A DNA stretch of 64,000 bases from positions 8,466,613 to 8,530,612 of the forward strand of contig NC_065881.2 of NCBI RefSeq assembly GCF_932274485.2, given 5' to 3'. The position numbers and the translations under genes are program-made. The notes beneath the pieces were generated by a model that saw only the letters and a program-made list of their open reading frames with translations, did not search any database and was not told where the DNA came from. The stretch comes from Patella vulgata (Eukaryota; Mollusca; Gastropoda; Patellidae). Of the stretch, positions 34,801 to 45,413 are shown one piece after another; within the stretch, counting starts at the first letter, position 1; the number at the start of each line of letters is the position of its first letter.

Positions 34801-37800
34801 CCGCCTTCTAATTATCCAATTCCAACTGTTTGTTGGCCCTTACACATTTGACAATGGAATGTCAGATTGGACAAATCTGATTAAAATGCAGATCTATATT
34901 TCGTTTCGTGTTTTAATACTTTCGATGACCTACACTACATGAAGATCTGATCTGCTGTATGATGTCAGACATTGATTAATCAATCAGCGTTTCTAGTGGT
35001 TTATCCACAGTTCCGTGCATCGTCGCCGTAACAGATGGTTTCATTGGCTAATCCCTCACGCCATTCAGAACGCAGGTTATATAACAACTCCTCTAGATCC
35101 TAGTGTGGTAAAGACCAGTAAAACGAAATTTTGAACTATAAAAACGAAACGAAATAGGATCTGTGTTTTAATCAGATTGAGACTGGACATTCGTGGAATC
35201 GAAATCTGAACCATCACCATATTCACGGAGCGAATGTTAAATTCCAAAAATCCGAATTTATGTAACACGTTTTCATCTACTAAGTTTTCAAACCAGAAAA
35301 ACAAAAACACAACTATTACATTGTTTAAAACATTTAAAAATATATTTATATGGAATATTCGAAACCTTTTAATGGCGGCATAGTCAAAGTATACTCACGG
35401 TATTAGGATTCAGATTATACTCACTGGATTAGGATTAAGATGGTACTCACTGGATTAGGATTAAGATGGTACTCACGGTATTAGGATTAAGATGTACTCA
35501 CGAGATTAGAATTAAGATGTACTCACGAGATTAGGATTAAGATTATACTCACGGTATTAGGACTAAGATTATACTCACGGTATTAGGACTAAGAGTAAGA
35601 TGGTACTCACTGGATTAGGATTAAGATGGTACTCACGGGATTAGGATTAAGATGTACTCACGGATTAGAATTAATATGTACTCACGAGATTAGGATTAAG
35701 ATTATATTCACGGGATTAAGATTATACTCGCGGGATTAGGATTATACTCACGGAATCAGGACTAAGATTATACTCACGGGATTAGGATTATACTCACGGG
35801 ATTGAGATTAAGATTATACTCACGGGATTAAGATTAAGATGGTACTCACGGGATTAGGATTTAGATGGTACTCACGGGATTTGGATTAAGATTATACTCG
35901 TGAGATTAGAATTGCGATGGTACTCACAGGATTAGAATTAAGAGTATTATCACGGAATTAGGATTAAGATTATACTCACGGGATTAGGATTAAGATTAAC
36001 ATCTATTAAAGAATTATTGCGGCCATAGAAGGCCTGTCTAATCACGCCCTTTAATCCATACAAGGCCGACAGTCCCAGTTTATCTAACCATCTACAAACA
36101 ACACAAGTTTAATGAGAGCAAATCTGTGGCTAGTACATGAAACACAGGATATCAACCGTAAATACATTCGCTCCCGGTAATGACGAGAAAGGTGCAAAGG
36201 GATTTTATTTAGTCAGTGGCTGACCCACATATTAGAGAACTGTGGTATATTACTGATTGTTTATATTATTTAATAGTGACTTATGTATATAAAGACTGTA
36301 AATATAAATAAATAAATCTAGCGTAAAAATATATTGAACTGTACATATCAAAAAAAAGGAGAGCTGTCTAGTAGTTAGGATGAGACGAAGAACCAGGGCC
36401 CGTGTACACATTGGCAGTTGGAATTCGATACAAGAATAGGCCGTAGCTTCGCTGTCCGAGCAAAATTTTCATAGCACACTGTATGGTGTATGGCCGTCTT
36501 CATTAGCCTAATCGGAGCAGAACAGTAGGACGTTAAACCCCATTTCCTTGGGCCTTTAAAGCCACCGATCGTCAAATAATTGAATCCGATCGTCAGTTAA
36601 TTAAATACCTCGTGTGTTTGTTTACCAGTTTAGTTTCAAATATAGTCGAAATTCTTACAAGAATCCAGCTACATATTTGTCAGATACACCCCTGGTACCA
36701 TTTGAATAAGAACTTGATGTTTCACCCAGCCAACATGGTTTACTTGGTGTATATTGGGTACAATTATCCACAGCATCAATCAGTAGTGGTTTAAAACTAT
36801 CTAAAATGGTGATATTGTGATATTTTTCTACTGTTCCAGATGGACCAGCAAAATAATAACTGTAATAAAAACAAAATGTTAAGAAACATTAAATATTGTT
36901 ACTTCGTTTTATACTACTGAAAGAGAGAGCAATGGGGTTGAAAGTTCACCATACTTAGAAATTCAACTGTCAAGTTGTTGGGGGGGTTTTACCGCCAATG
37001 AATACAGGGGACTCATCCGAACGACTAGACACTGTCCTTGCCAAACCCCGTCCTGCACCGATGAAAAACGGAAACCACGATGTAAAATCCCTAAGAACTC
37101 TCCAGGCCGACCTCGAGATCGAACCCCGAACGTCCTGGTTTGTAAGTACACGCCGAACACCTTCATAGTATTGTAACAATCTAATTAAATTTATTCATTT
37201 TCTTCAGAAACAAAAATACCAGAATACCACAAGCAACATCGAAGGAAACCCTTCAGCGCCACCAACACCAAAAAACTGCGAAATCAACTTTGTATATAAA
37301 TCTAATGTATTTCCTCTATTTGTAATAAATTTAGGAAATTTACATCATCCTAGGTCCGTGCTTATGTGGTGACTTGACCTCTCCCCCAAATTCTTAAACC
37401 TAACCTACAATCTCGCCAACCATCACGTGCCCTAACCTTATTCACATCTCAACGACAATGACGAAAATGGAACTGGCCTTATCGATTAGATTTAGCCCAG
37501 AGGGCATGCCTTTCTTTCGATACCCAGTGTTTAACGGAGGTTTGCCAATATTGGAATTTACATTCGCTTCCACCTGGTGGGATATCGCAGACAAATTATT
37601 GCGCAACACTGCGGAAAGTTTACAAATAAGGATCGAAATCTTAGCGTGATCACGTGCCGTGATACGCTATTTATATTATAACACCTATAACAACACGTCT
37701 CAATGATTAACCTTTCTATGTATGCATATAAAACATAGATTTAACGTCCAATTAATGAATATGATATTATGGACAGGTTGATTTAATTAAAATATTTACC

Positions 37801-40800
37801 CTTAAAAATTGTTAAAAACACAAAATAAAAAAGGTCCTCGGATTCCAAAAGTTTCTTAAAGCACATTTATAAATTCGCTGTCGTGAGAAGAGAGGGCGGG
37901 TCATCTTCTCCCTTTGTCATAATAAAGTTAAAACAGGAGGTCCAACTGACTGATGTTTGGCGTCATCAGGGCGCATAAAAAAAAACCCCGTGATACGCTA
38001 TTTATATTATAACGCCTATAATAACACGTCTCAATGATTAACCCATAGAAATGATTAACCTTTCTATGTAGGCATATTATAAAACACGGAACAGAAAGAA
38101 AGAAAACGGAAAACGAAATCATCACAAGCCCAAAGAATATGGATAAATATAACGATAAACAGTTGGTCTTCTGGAGGTCGGCTTTAACACGTAGGAGAGT
38201 ACTATGAACCAGGCACATTATTCAAGAAATCTTAAAGGGACAATAACACTCTTGCTGGCTTGACAGCTCCAAAAAATAAAAAATAGCCTTATTCTAAGTA
38301 CTAGATGTGTTAGTGTCCTACCTGTTGTGTAAATTATCCATTAAATCCTATTTTACTTGTCCAGAGGGTTCAAAAATATTTTTAAATCCAAGTCACATTT
38401 GAAAAGCTTTACGTCAGGCTTTTCAAATCATTTAGTTAAATTTTTCCAATTAAGAGGTGTGTTAAGATGAAATTTGTATCACCAATTAATTGGAATATTG
38501 TAAAATAGTACAATTTGTTGACCAGAATAAAGATTGGGACATATTATTCAGTTACAACAAAAGTGGTATTGAGCCTTTAAACTACAATATTTTAAGAATT
38601 CAGCCCTTTCATTGACCAAAAGATAAAATTTGTACTAGGATTGTAACTTACTCTCAACCAATGAAATTGTTGAATCCTTAAAATAGCTCAGTTTAGGTTT
38701 TCATGAATTACGACCCAGGAACCATAGAAATATGAAAATGTCAGAAACCGAGTATGGCTTCATCGCTGCTATCTTGGAATTAGACTTCATATCAAAAATC
38801 AATGCACAATATTGTCCAAGGAACAAACAAGCCAAGTTTCATATCGATCGTACGTGAATTGGCGGAGCCTAAGGCTTTTTTAGAAGAGTAACTCATGGGT
38901 TCAAAAAGAATGAAAACGTGAGAGAGAGCGAAATGGGGTTTAACATTCGCTCAACACATACTAGGTCATATTGTTCAATTTTATTTCAATAATTCGCTTG
39001 CGCGTAGGGGTCTTTAGCAGTGGCAGGAAACCAGCGGATCCGGCGAAAACCCACGAGGTTGGACAGGCGACCATACTCCTTGTCACGTACGTTGACTTAA
39101 TGGCCGACCTTATGATAGATACAACGCGAACCTCGCTAACCATTCGCCCCCTCCCCCCCCCCCCGAATGAAAACGTATTTCTAAACAAAAAAATGTTTTC
39201 TGGTTGAATCTACATAATGTATAGTCTATAGTACTTACTGGTGCCACGTGACAACATCAACAGTTGTATTTTTACTTGCTTGTAGAAATCTGTTTTAAAC
39301 AAATACCAATATTATTATAAAACAGTATAGGTACCGTGCATCAGATGGGGATGGCGCCCTCGACACTCCCGCAACCTTCACATTAAATCGGCGATTAATT
39401 ACTTAAAGGCGACGTTAAAGCTTCAAATATTACAAATGAAAATGGAATGGGGATTCAACGACCTACTTTTCGGAAATTTTGCCCGGGAAACGCTGCTACC
39501 ACCTACTCTTATATCTAATTCCAACTACCATGAGTTCTTTTACGTGCACACCAATGTGTACACGGGATGTCAGTTTTCCGTTCCATCCCAACGACTAGAC
39601 ACTGTCTTTGACAGGTCCTCAATCCTGCACCAGTGAAAAGGAAAAGGCACGCTGGGAAATCCCTAGGAACTGTCTCGGTCCACACCGCTTTGTCGAAACC
39701 GAGACCCTCTGGTAAGCGAGTCAGCGCAGCGTCACACTGATCAGTACTGAATATTAGCTAGCCGCTACAATCACTGACAGAGATGACATCAGTGCGGCTT
39801 AATTAGCCCCAAATATTAACCTTTTTCCTTCTGCAAATTAAATTCTAGAACATGTTTTTTTCTTTTTAAGGATAAGAAAGGATTTGAAGTAGGTAAAAAA
39901 AAATGTCATATTTAGTGGAAATGAGTAAAAGGCGCCATTCTGCCCGGGCCAGTAACTTCTTATGTAATCAATGCCAGCGACATAGAGCCAATGATTGACG
40001 CCGCGTGATGTGACGTCATGTGATGAAGGCAGTCATCTTTTACGGGGTTATTAGAAGACTTTAGTAATCCCCTGTGAAACAGATTGAGCCAGCGTCTCAC
40101 TCACTGGACCACGAATATAACAATACCAATATACGACTTACTGTTGAAAATAACCATTAACAGATGCTGTATCCGGTCCAAACAGTAATGGCGGTGAAGG
40201 TGACATTGATGTAAGTATGTTTCGTAATGTTCCGAAATCATTAACAAGACTAGCAGGTGATACTGAATTATTTATACGTGGAAATAAATCTGGTTCTATA
40301 AACAACACAAAAAGAACAATAGTTACATTTTACTACCTAGTTTGGGAAGAGAGGGAGAGAGAGAGAGAGGGGGGGTAACGTCCACTCAACACAAACTATG
40401 TCATTTCAGGACTAACATATGGTTAATTTTATTTCAACAATTCGCTTGCGCTTAGGGGGTTTAGTAGTACAACGGGGGAATCGAAACCACGGGAGAAAAC
40501 CCACGAGATTGAACAGGCGACCCTACTCCTTGTCACGTACAACCAAGGAATCAAAACTACGCCAGTTGACTCAATGACAGACTTTATGGTTTGGGAATAG
40601 ACATTTTTATGGTAATATTTGGCTTTCTCCCTCTCTCTCTTCCGCTCTCTCCCCCTCTCTCTCTCTCTCTCTTTCTCTCTCTATCTCTAATGGCTAACGG
40701 AAAAAGAAGCCGGCAGAGGATAATCCCAGCATTTACATAGGCTTCAATATTGACAGCGACTAACGACAAATCAAGCTAAAATTGCCCCCCTCCCACCTTT

Positions 40801-43800
40801 CAATCATGTCACGTGACAAAGAAATGAAATGAAATGGGGTTTAATTTCCTATTGTTCTGCTCCGAACTGGGCTAATAAAGACGGGGATACGCCATACAGT
40901 GGTGCTATGAGGGAAATTTTGCAAGGACAGCGGCACTACGGCCTTGTCTTATATCGAATTACAACTGTCAACGTGACAAAGAAGGAAGCTTAACATAGAT
41001 TATTTCGGCATGGGGTATTTTTCCAACGATTAAGAATTTTAAACAAACGTTCGAAAGACATATTAGTTTGAATATATTCAAATCACACAGTTTGTACGCG
41101 GGTAATCAACTTCAATACAACAAATCTAAATCATACCTTCCATTACCAAGTTCATATGCCACTGGTTTATTAAATGAAGGATGTCAAGATAGAAGTAAAG
41201 TTTTACCGTTTCCAAGTTCATATGCCACTAGTTTATAACCCTTCTCTATCGTATAGTTTAACAGTTTTATGGCGTTGGTTGGATCCCAATGTCCATCTTT
41301 ACGTAAAAGTGCATTTAAACCAAATATTAATTCCCATCCTGCTTGTTGGACAAACTGGTTTAATTTGTCCCAGTCTAAAACTGAAATAAATGAAATGGGG
41401 TTTAACGTCCTACTGTTCTGCTCCGACTGAGCTAATGAAGGCGGGTATACGCCATAGAGTGTTCTATGACGGAAATAATTTTGCCCGGGCAGCGGTACTA
41501 TGGTCTACCCTTATATCGAATTCAAACTTCTAGGGGATTTTGTTATGCCATACACAGGACCTCATTTTTTGTCCCATCCGAACGACTAGACAGCTGCCCT
41601 TGTCAGGCCCTCCGTCTTACACCTCTAAAGAAAGGAAACCACGGCGGAAAATCCGATGAACTTTCTTAGCCAACACCGGGATCGAACCCGCAAACCTCGA
41701 GCCCAGCGAGCTAGTTTCTTACTCACTTAGCCACCGTGGCTCCTAAGAGAAATATAATTTAAACAGCCGACTAATGCCATCGTTAAACAGATAACGGAGC
41801 CCAACACCTCCGTTAAATATAAAGGCAAGTTAACGACACGTTAAAGATAACGGGGCTTCCAGCAACAGACTTTCTCTCCGTTAAAGTTAACGATCCGTTA
41901 ACGGAATGTTAAGCTCGGTTCATACTACATCCGTATCCGCACCCGCATCCGTATCCGCGTTTTGCCGTTCAAATAGAAAACGCGAAAACGTCCGGCTTTC
42001 AAGGCTGAATTGTCTGGAATGGATTGAGTTTCTATATATTTGGGGAGATGATGTAATAAGGGGAAAGTTCTGGCTGATTGGCTAAGCTCGGCTCACTAGC
42101 CGAAATGCCGGACGCACTTTACAAAAATACGCTCTGGGAGCAATCAATCCGGCTTAACGGACGCAGTTGTTTTTGTGCGCAATACGTGCCGGACTCTATT
42201 TCAACCCTTTCTCTAAAAATGACTAAAGTATACCAGTACGTATTCACGCACGTATTTACAGATACGGATACGGATGTAGTATGAACCGAGCTTTAACGGG
42301 TCATTAAAAGTTAACGGAGCTTTGAGCAACCGGGCCCATGTCTCCTTAGATAAACAGAATTTAAACAATAGGGTTATACCTGACATAGAGAAATCTAATA
42401 AAACAAGGTTAATATTCCGATTCGTTTTAGGTTTTGACTTAATTTGTTGAGTCAGATTGGTTTTAGGTTTTGACTTAATTTGTTGAGTCAGATTGGTTTT
42501 ACGTTTTGACTTTATTTGTTGAGTCAGATTGGTTTTAAGTTTTGACTTTATTTCTTGAGTCAGATTGGTTTTAGGTTTTGCCTTTATTTGTTGAGTCAGA
42601 TTGGTTTTATGTTTTGACTTTATTCCTTGAGTCAGATTGGTTTTACGTTTTGACTTTATTTCTTGAGTCCGATTAAATATGAGAAAATCGGCTTCTGTAC
42701 CACTGACTCGTAAATAACACGGAGCAAGACCTTTGGCTAATGTCAGCATTTTCTGTGATCTGAAAAAAAGAGTTTTAAAGTTCTAATGTGTTAAAAATCG
42801 GTGGGGTAAGCTGCTAAGACACGTGAACAACACCAATGCGATGTGGTACAATTTCCAAATATAATCCTTTTAAAGCACGGTTTCCGATGTTTTGGGATTC
42901 CGCGAAAATTTCCAGAATTTGACTTCCCATAACACGATATCACGCTTACACTTTTATAACAAAAATATAAAAGAATTAACATATTTATATCTATAACCGC
43001 GTTTCAGTATCATTAGCACTCCAACGAAACATCCGAAGTCGATCCAAAGGCAACGAACGTTCACTGTTTGTCACCTGCACCTGACGATGTAGTGGGAACA
43101 AAGCCCAGCTTAACCAAAGCGGGGCCCTGGGCCTGACTAGAATCGCGGAGCCCTTAATGCGACGAAAAGATTATTTCATATCCTTTTGAATGGGTTTTGA
43201 CCAATCACAGAGAAGGTTGAGGGATTGCAGACTCATCCAGTCTCCGCCCATCGCGCCGCTAGAGGCCTAGACCGATCACCGAGTGGAACTTCACATAGAA
43301 GGTTGAGGGATAGCTCAGTCTCCGTCCTCGCGCGGCTAGATCGATTACCGTGAAACTTTCATCTGGAATTTGAATTTTTTCTCTTTGTGCCATGAACCGC
43401 GGGGCCCCCTAGAACACGGGGCCCTGCCCCCCCCCCCCAGGCCTATGCCTAAGCTGGGCTTTGGGTGGGAATACGTCAACAATACAAAACTTTTGAAACA
43501 GAAATCGAAAGTTTTCAAAGCACAGATTTCTGATTTTCAAAGCACGGATTTGTTTCAGAGGTACGTCCGTGCGTGTAGGCACGTTAAAATATCGAAAGAG
43601 TGTCGATGGAATTCGAAAAAAGCCTACGGCTCTACCAATCCAGGTACGATAGATATGACACTTGTCATGTATGTTCCTTGAACAACTGCGCATCGATTGA
43701 CAGGCTTCGATTTTTGATGACGTCATAATTCCATACAGTGATGCTATGAGGGAAATTTTGCCCGGACAGGGCACTACGATCTACTATCGAATTCCAACTG

Positions 43801-44254
43801 TCATGGAATCTTTTACGTGCACGCCAATGTGTACACGGAACCTCGGTTTTTCATCCGAACGACTAGACAGCTGCCCTTGTCAGACCCTCCGTCCTGCATC
43901 ACCGACAAGGGGGAACCACGCCGGAAAATCTGGGTAAACTTTCACGGCCAATGCAGGGATCGAACACCCGACCTCCAGGCTAGCGAGCCAGCGTCTTACC
44001 AACTGTGCGCCTTTGGAGCTCCGAGTACAATATGTGCGCTTTTTTTAAACAATATGATATATTAAAACTTACGAAAAATCCATTGTTCTCCATCCATCTC
44101 TTACCACGTGCAAATCAATGGTGACACCCACAAACATAGAACTAATATTCTGAACCGCTCGTGCTGACGTAACATCAACCATTATACATGACGTCATAGA
44201 GATAAATGACAGGAGCAACGTAATATACCGGTAACTATTTTTACAAAACGCCAT
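31776..44254 (-). CDS. HPSE-like: Heparanase-like GH79 endo-beta-glucuronidase, gene C (10 exons, 553 aa) with coding minisatellite
   Basis: Coding exons: 44073-44254, 42380-42759, 41207-41380, 40142-40295, 39239-39289, 36659-36859, 35980-36091, 34213-34325, 33077-33217, 31776-31929; sum 1662 nt, in frame to TGA. Leader MAFCKNSYRYITLLLSF is followed by SSMFVGVTIDLHV. Exon 2 (380 nt against about 130 in the others) has YLRVSGTEADFLIF and then seven 12-residue Lys-rich units (residues 92-175). Proton donor Glu246 (GNEPDLF); nucleophile Glu360 (CWLGETSS). Near the active site it reads TWHHYYFAG, as in human heparanase, unlike A and B. After the nucleophile it has YSNGTRGVSDKYVAGF where A has HGGAP, a form close to leech hyaluronidase as I recall it. 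All splice sites are consensus. Confidence 0.92.
32609..32665 (+). mobile_element. SINE-A 3' tip, intron 9 of gene C
   Basis: Only TTAGTCCCGAAATGACCTAG to GACGTTAAACCCC remains, followed by a T/C-rich tail. Confidence 0.65.
32690..33029 (-). mobile_element. SINE-B copy, diverged, intron 9 of gene C
   Basis: Antisense. Recognised by GGGCTAATGAAGATG, TTTACGTGC-like and GAGCCGCCGTGGCT words. One of the older copies by divergence. Confidence 0.65.
33548..34175. repeat. Older repeat split by a MITE-T, intron 8 of gene C
   Basis: The left part (GTTTAATAGTCGAGAGCGAG) and right part (CCATTAAACAACTTAAAATA) match the uninterrupted copy at about 61805-62035. The part between is the MITE-T at 33616-34012. 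Confidence 0.7.
33616..34012. mobile_element. MITE-T (TTAA-flanked), exemplar, intron 8 of gene C
   Basis: 397 bp between TTAA at 33612-33615 and 34013-34016. The ends read ACATACATTATGC and CATAATGTATCT, so the family TIR is AGATACATTATG. The unfilled site is seen in a paralogous repeat at 61897-61900 (AATGTTTTAAGC). No coding capacity. TTAA choice points to piggyBac- or Kolobok-type mobilisation. Confidence 0.82.
34436..34707 (+). mobile_element. SINE-A copy, intron 7 of gene C
   Basis: Complete copy. B-box-like GGGTTTCGATTCCCTGG; 3' end GGACGTTAAACCCCATTCC. Lies 110 bp upstream of exon 8 (transcript sense), antisense to the gene. Confidence 0.78.
34722..34835 (-). mobile_element. SINE-B 3' part, intron 7 of gene C
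   Basis: Antisense fragment recognised by CAGACTGGGTTAATAAAGAC and the CCATGCAGTGTACCA region. Confidence 0.55.
34873..35179. mobile_element. MITE-M copy, intron 7 of gene C
   Basis: 307 bp with an internal deletion. Target duplication AGATTGGAC (34864-34872) and AGACTGGAC (35180-35188), one mismatch. Confidence 0.78.
35395..35979 (-). repeat. Minisatellite made of about 23 copies of the exon 7 splice donor, gene C
   Basis: Units of 20-32 bp, mostly about 26, of the form (minus strand) AATCTTAATCCYRTGAGTA. Each copies the last codons of exon 7 (NLNPNP) and the 5' splice site GTGAGT. The array starts directly at the true donor (35978-35979) and fills the first 580 bp of intron 7. Many units keep a perfect GTGAGT. 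Genes A, B and D have a single donor here. Confidence 0.92.
36363..36548 (+). mobile_element. SINE-B 3' half, intron 6 of gene C
   Basis: Sense copy from about GTCTAGTAG to GTTAAACCCCATTTCC; 5' part missing. Confidence 0.7.
36925..37165 (-). mobile_element. SINE-B copy, diverged, intron 5 of gene C
   Basis: Antisense. Recognised by CATCCGAACGACTAGACACT and GAAACCACGATGTAAAATCC. Confidence 0.65.
37166..38915. other. Intron 5 of gene C, mostly unassigned
   Basis: 37375-37500 is a copy of the interspersed repeat described at 2262. A local direct duplication (TGATACGCTATTTATATTATAAC to CCTTTCTATGTA region) occurs at 37657-37740 and 37988-38075. The remainder to 38915 shows no gene or named repeat. 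Confidence 0.5.
38919..39158 (-). mobile_element. SINE-A copy, intron 5 of gene C
   Basis: Antisense, ending 80 bp from the exon 5 donor. Head partly replaced by a C-run. Confidence 0.72.
39434..39740 (-). mobile_element. SINE-B copy, intron 4 of gene C
   Basis: Antisense; 145 bp upstream (transcript sense) of exon 5. 3' end GAAAATGGAATGGGGATTCA. Confidence 0.7.
40345..40590 (-). mobile_element. SINE-A copy, intron 3 of gene C
   Basis: Antisense with (GA)n start. An internal stretch resembling the B-box part is duplicated. Confidence 0.7.
40627..40689. repeat. CT microsatellite, intron 3 of gene C
   Basis: Interrupted (CT)n run. Confidence 0.75.
40823..40974 (-). mobile_element. SINE-B 3' half, intron 3 of gene C
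   Basis: Antisense, from (GAAAT)n to ATATCGAATTACAACTGTCA; the 5' half is missing. Confidence 0.7.
41131..41206 (-). repeat. Duplicated end of exon 3 with donor, gene C
   Basis: The end of exon 3 (VAYELGN and the following GTA donor) is repeated about 75 bp into intron 3. The second copy spells VAYELGNG followed by RYD-type readthrough. Confidence 0.75.
41387..41744 (-). mobile_element. SINE-B copy, intron 2 of gene C
   Basis: Antisense, complete, beginning 5 bp beyond the intron 2 acceptor (41381-41382), so it lies immediately upstream of exon 3 and displaces any normal polypyrimidine/branch region. Confidence 0.78.
41912..42292. mobile_element. TTA-flanked TIR element, possibly PIF/Harbinger MITE, intron 2 of gene C
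   Basis: 381 bp with 28-bp or longer inverted ends (AGCTCGGTTCATACTACATC) and TTA at 41909-41911 and 42293-42295. It is nested in a GTTAACGG-rich repeat (about 41750-42340). TTA/TWA targets are typical of PIF/Harbinger. No ORF of note. Confidence 0.7.
42417..42668 (-). repeat. Coding 36-bp minisatellite in exon 2 of gene C (7 units)
   Basis: Seven in-frame units of 12 residues with consensus TQQIKSKPKTNL. Variable positions are Q/E/G at residue 3, S/A at 6 and P/R/H/L at 8. Length stays a multiple of three in every unit, and the frame re-enters NINLVLLDFS and then exon 3. Confidence 0.95.
42800..43098. other. Intron 1 of gene C, unassigned
   Basis: No repeat family, ORF or RNA recognised. 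Confidence 0.4.
43099..43463. mobile_element. TIR element with GGGCCC-rich body, intron 1 of gene C
   Basis: Inverted ends CAAAGCCCAGCTTA and TAAGCTGGGCTTTG enclose 365 bp with two internal direct repeats (GAAGGTTGAGGGAT) and a poly-C run. It is more GC-rich than its surroundings. The target duplication is not clear and the superfamily is unknown. Confidence 0.6.
43734..44025 (-). mobile_element. SINE-B copy lacking its 3' tip, intron 1 of gene C
   Basis: Antisense, from CATACAGTGATGCTATGAGG to the degraded head; ends about 45 bp from the exon 1 donor. Confidence 0.72.
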
Positions 44255-44441
44255 CTTGATTTTATGTGAATAGAATTTGAACAGTAAATTTGACACTTCT
44301 CGAAAATCCCCGTCTGACCTCAAATTAAATACTATCCTAATATCCTTGAGAATCAAATGTTATCTCTAGCTATTTTTGTACAGGCCTTATCATCTGCACG
44401 TAAGCGCCAATACTGTCTACATAGACACTAATAATACATGG

Positions 44442-44766
44442 AAGCCACGGTGGCTAAGTTGGTAAAACGGCTAGAGATCGCGGGTTCGATCCCTCCATTG
44501 GCCGAGGTAATTCATCGGGATTTTCCGGCGTGGTTTCCCCTTGCCAGTGGTGCAGGATGCAGGACCTGACAAGGACAGCTGTCTAGTCACTCGGATGGGA
44601 CGAAAAACCGATACATTGGCCGACACGTGAAAGATCCCTTGGCAGTTGGAATTCGATATAAGAGTAGGCCATAGTGGCGCTGCCTCACAGCACACTGTAT
44701 GGCATATGCCCGTCATCATTAGCCCAGTTCGGAGCTGAAGAGTATGACGTTAAACTTCATTCCATT
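44442..44766 (+). mobile_element. SINE-B copy between genes C and D
   Basis: Sense copy with well preserved head: GAAGCCACGGTGGCTAAGTT and B-box-like GCGGGTTCGATCCC. Within 200 bp upstream of the gene C start codon. Confidence 0.78.
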
Positions 44767-44829
44767 TCAATAATATATATTTTAAGCTATTATATATTTA
44801 TTAGAACGGAGTCAATGTTTAATTTTTCT

Positions 44830-45015
44830 ATAGGAACGTGTGCAGTCCTATAGGGATGAGAAGTTTGCTCGGACGGTAGTGTTCGCGCTTACTCTTTATA
44901 GACAAATCCAATTGTGAAGGGTTCTATTACGTGCGGGGCAAAGTGTACCTCTAGTTTTGATGCTATCTGAAGGACTAGGTAGCGTCCCTTGCAAGGCCCT
45001 CCGTCTCACACCACG
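44830..45015 (-). mobile_element. SINE-B fragment between genes C and D
   Basis: Antisense, diverged, stops where the MITE-M begins. Confidence 0.55.
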
Positions 45016-45017
45016 GG

Positions 45018-45348
45018 CAATCTGATTAAAACACAGATCCTATTTCGTTTCCTTTTTTATAGTTCAAAATTTCATTTTACTTGTCTTCCCTAGGATCTGG
45101 AAGATTAGTTGTATAACCCGCGTTCTGGTTGATGTGAGGGATTAATTAATGAAACGGTCTGTTCTCGGCGTGCGGAACTGGGTAGACCACTTGAAACATT
45201 AACGTTGATTGGTTAATCAAATGGCTGACGTCATAGGTCAAAAGCCGCTCGTATGACCCATGACGCAACCTCCCATTACAACCAATCAGATCTGCATGTA
45301 GTAGAGGTTATCGGGAGTATAAAAAAACGAAACGAAATATAGATCTGA
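45018..45348. mobile_element. MITE-M copy, reverse orientation, downstream of gene D
   Basis: The internal sequence runs opposite to the other copies. The right TIR lacks the terminal AATCAGATTG. Lies 65 bp beyond the gene D stop codon. Confidence 0.72.
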
Positions 45349-45399
45349 CAAACCAAAGATTAACATAGTCAAAAGTTACACAGAATTCAAGGTCAACAT

Positions 45400-45405
45400 T
45401 TTATT
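45400..45405 (-). promoter_or_regulatory. Polyadenylation signal AATAAA of gene D
   Basis: Minus-strand AATAAA about 9 bases after the TAA stop. Confidence 0.55.
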
Positions 45406-45413
45406 ATTTTTTT

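Noticed and set aside
35395-35979. Regularly spaced short repeats resembling a CRISPR array
   Set aside because: Units are contiguous with no unique spacers and derive from the adjacent exon end and splice donor; the genome is eukaryotic.
43370-43774. ORFs of 103 (plus) and 121 (minus) codons on opposite strands
   Set aside because: They cover the end of the GGGCCC-rich TIR element and neighbouring unassigned DNA; overlapping open frames on both strands here reflect base composition rather than a gene.
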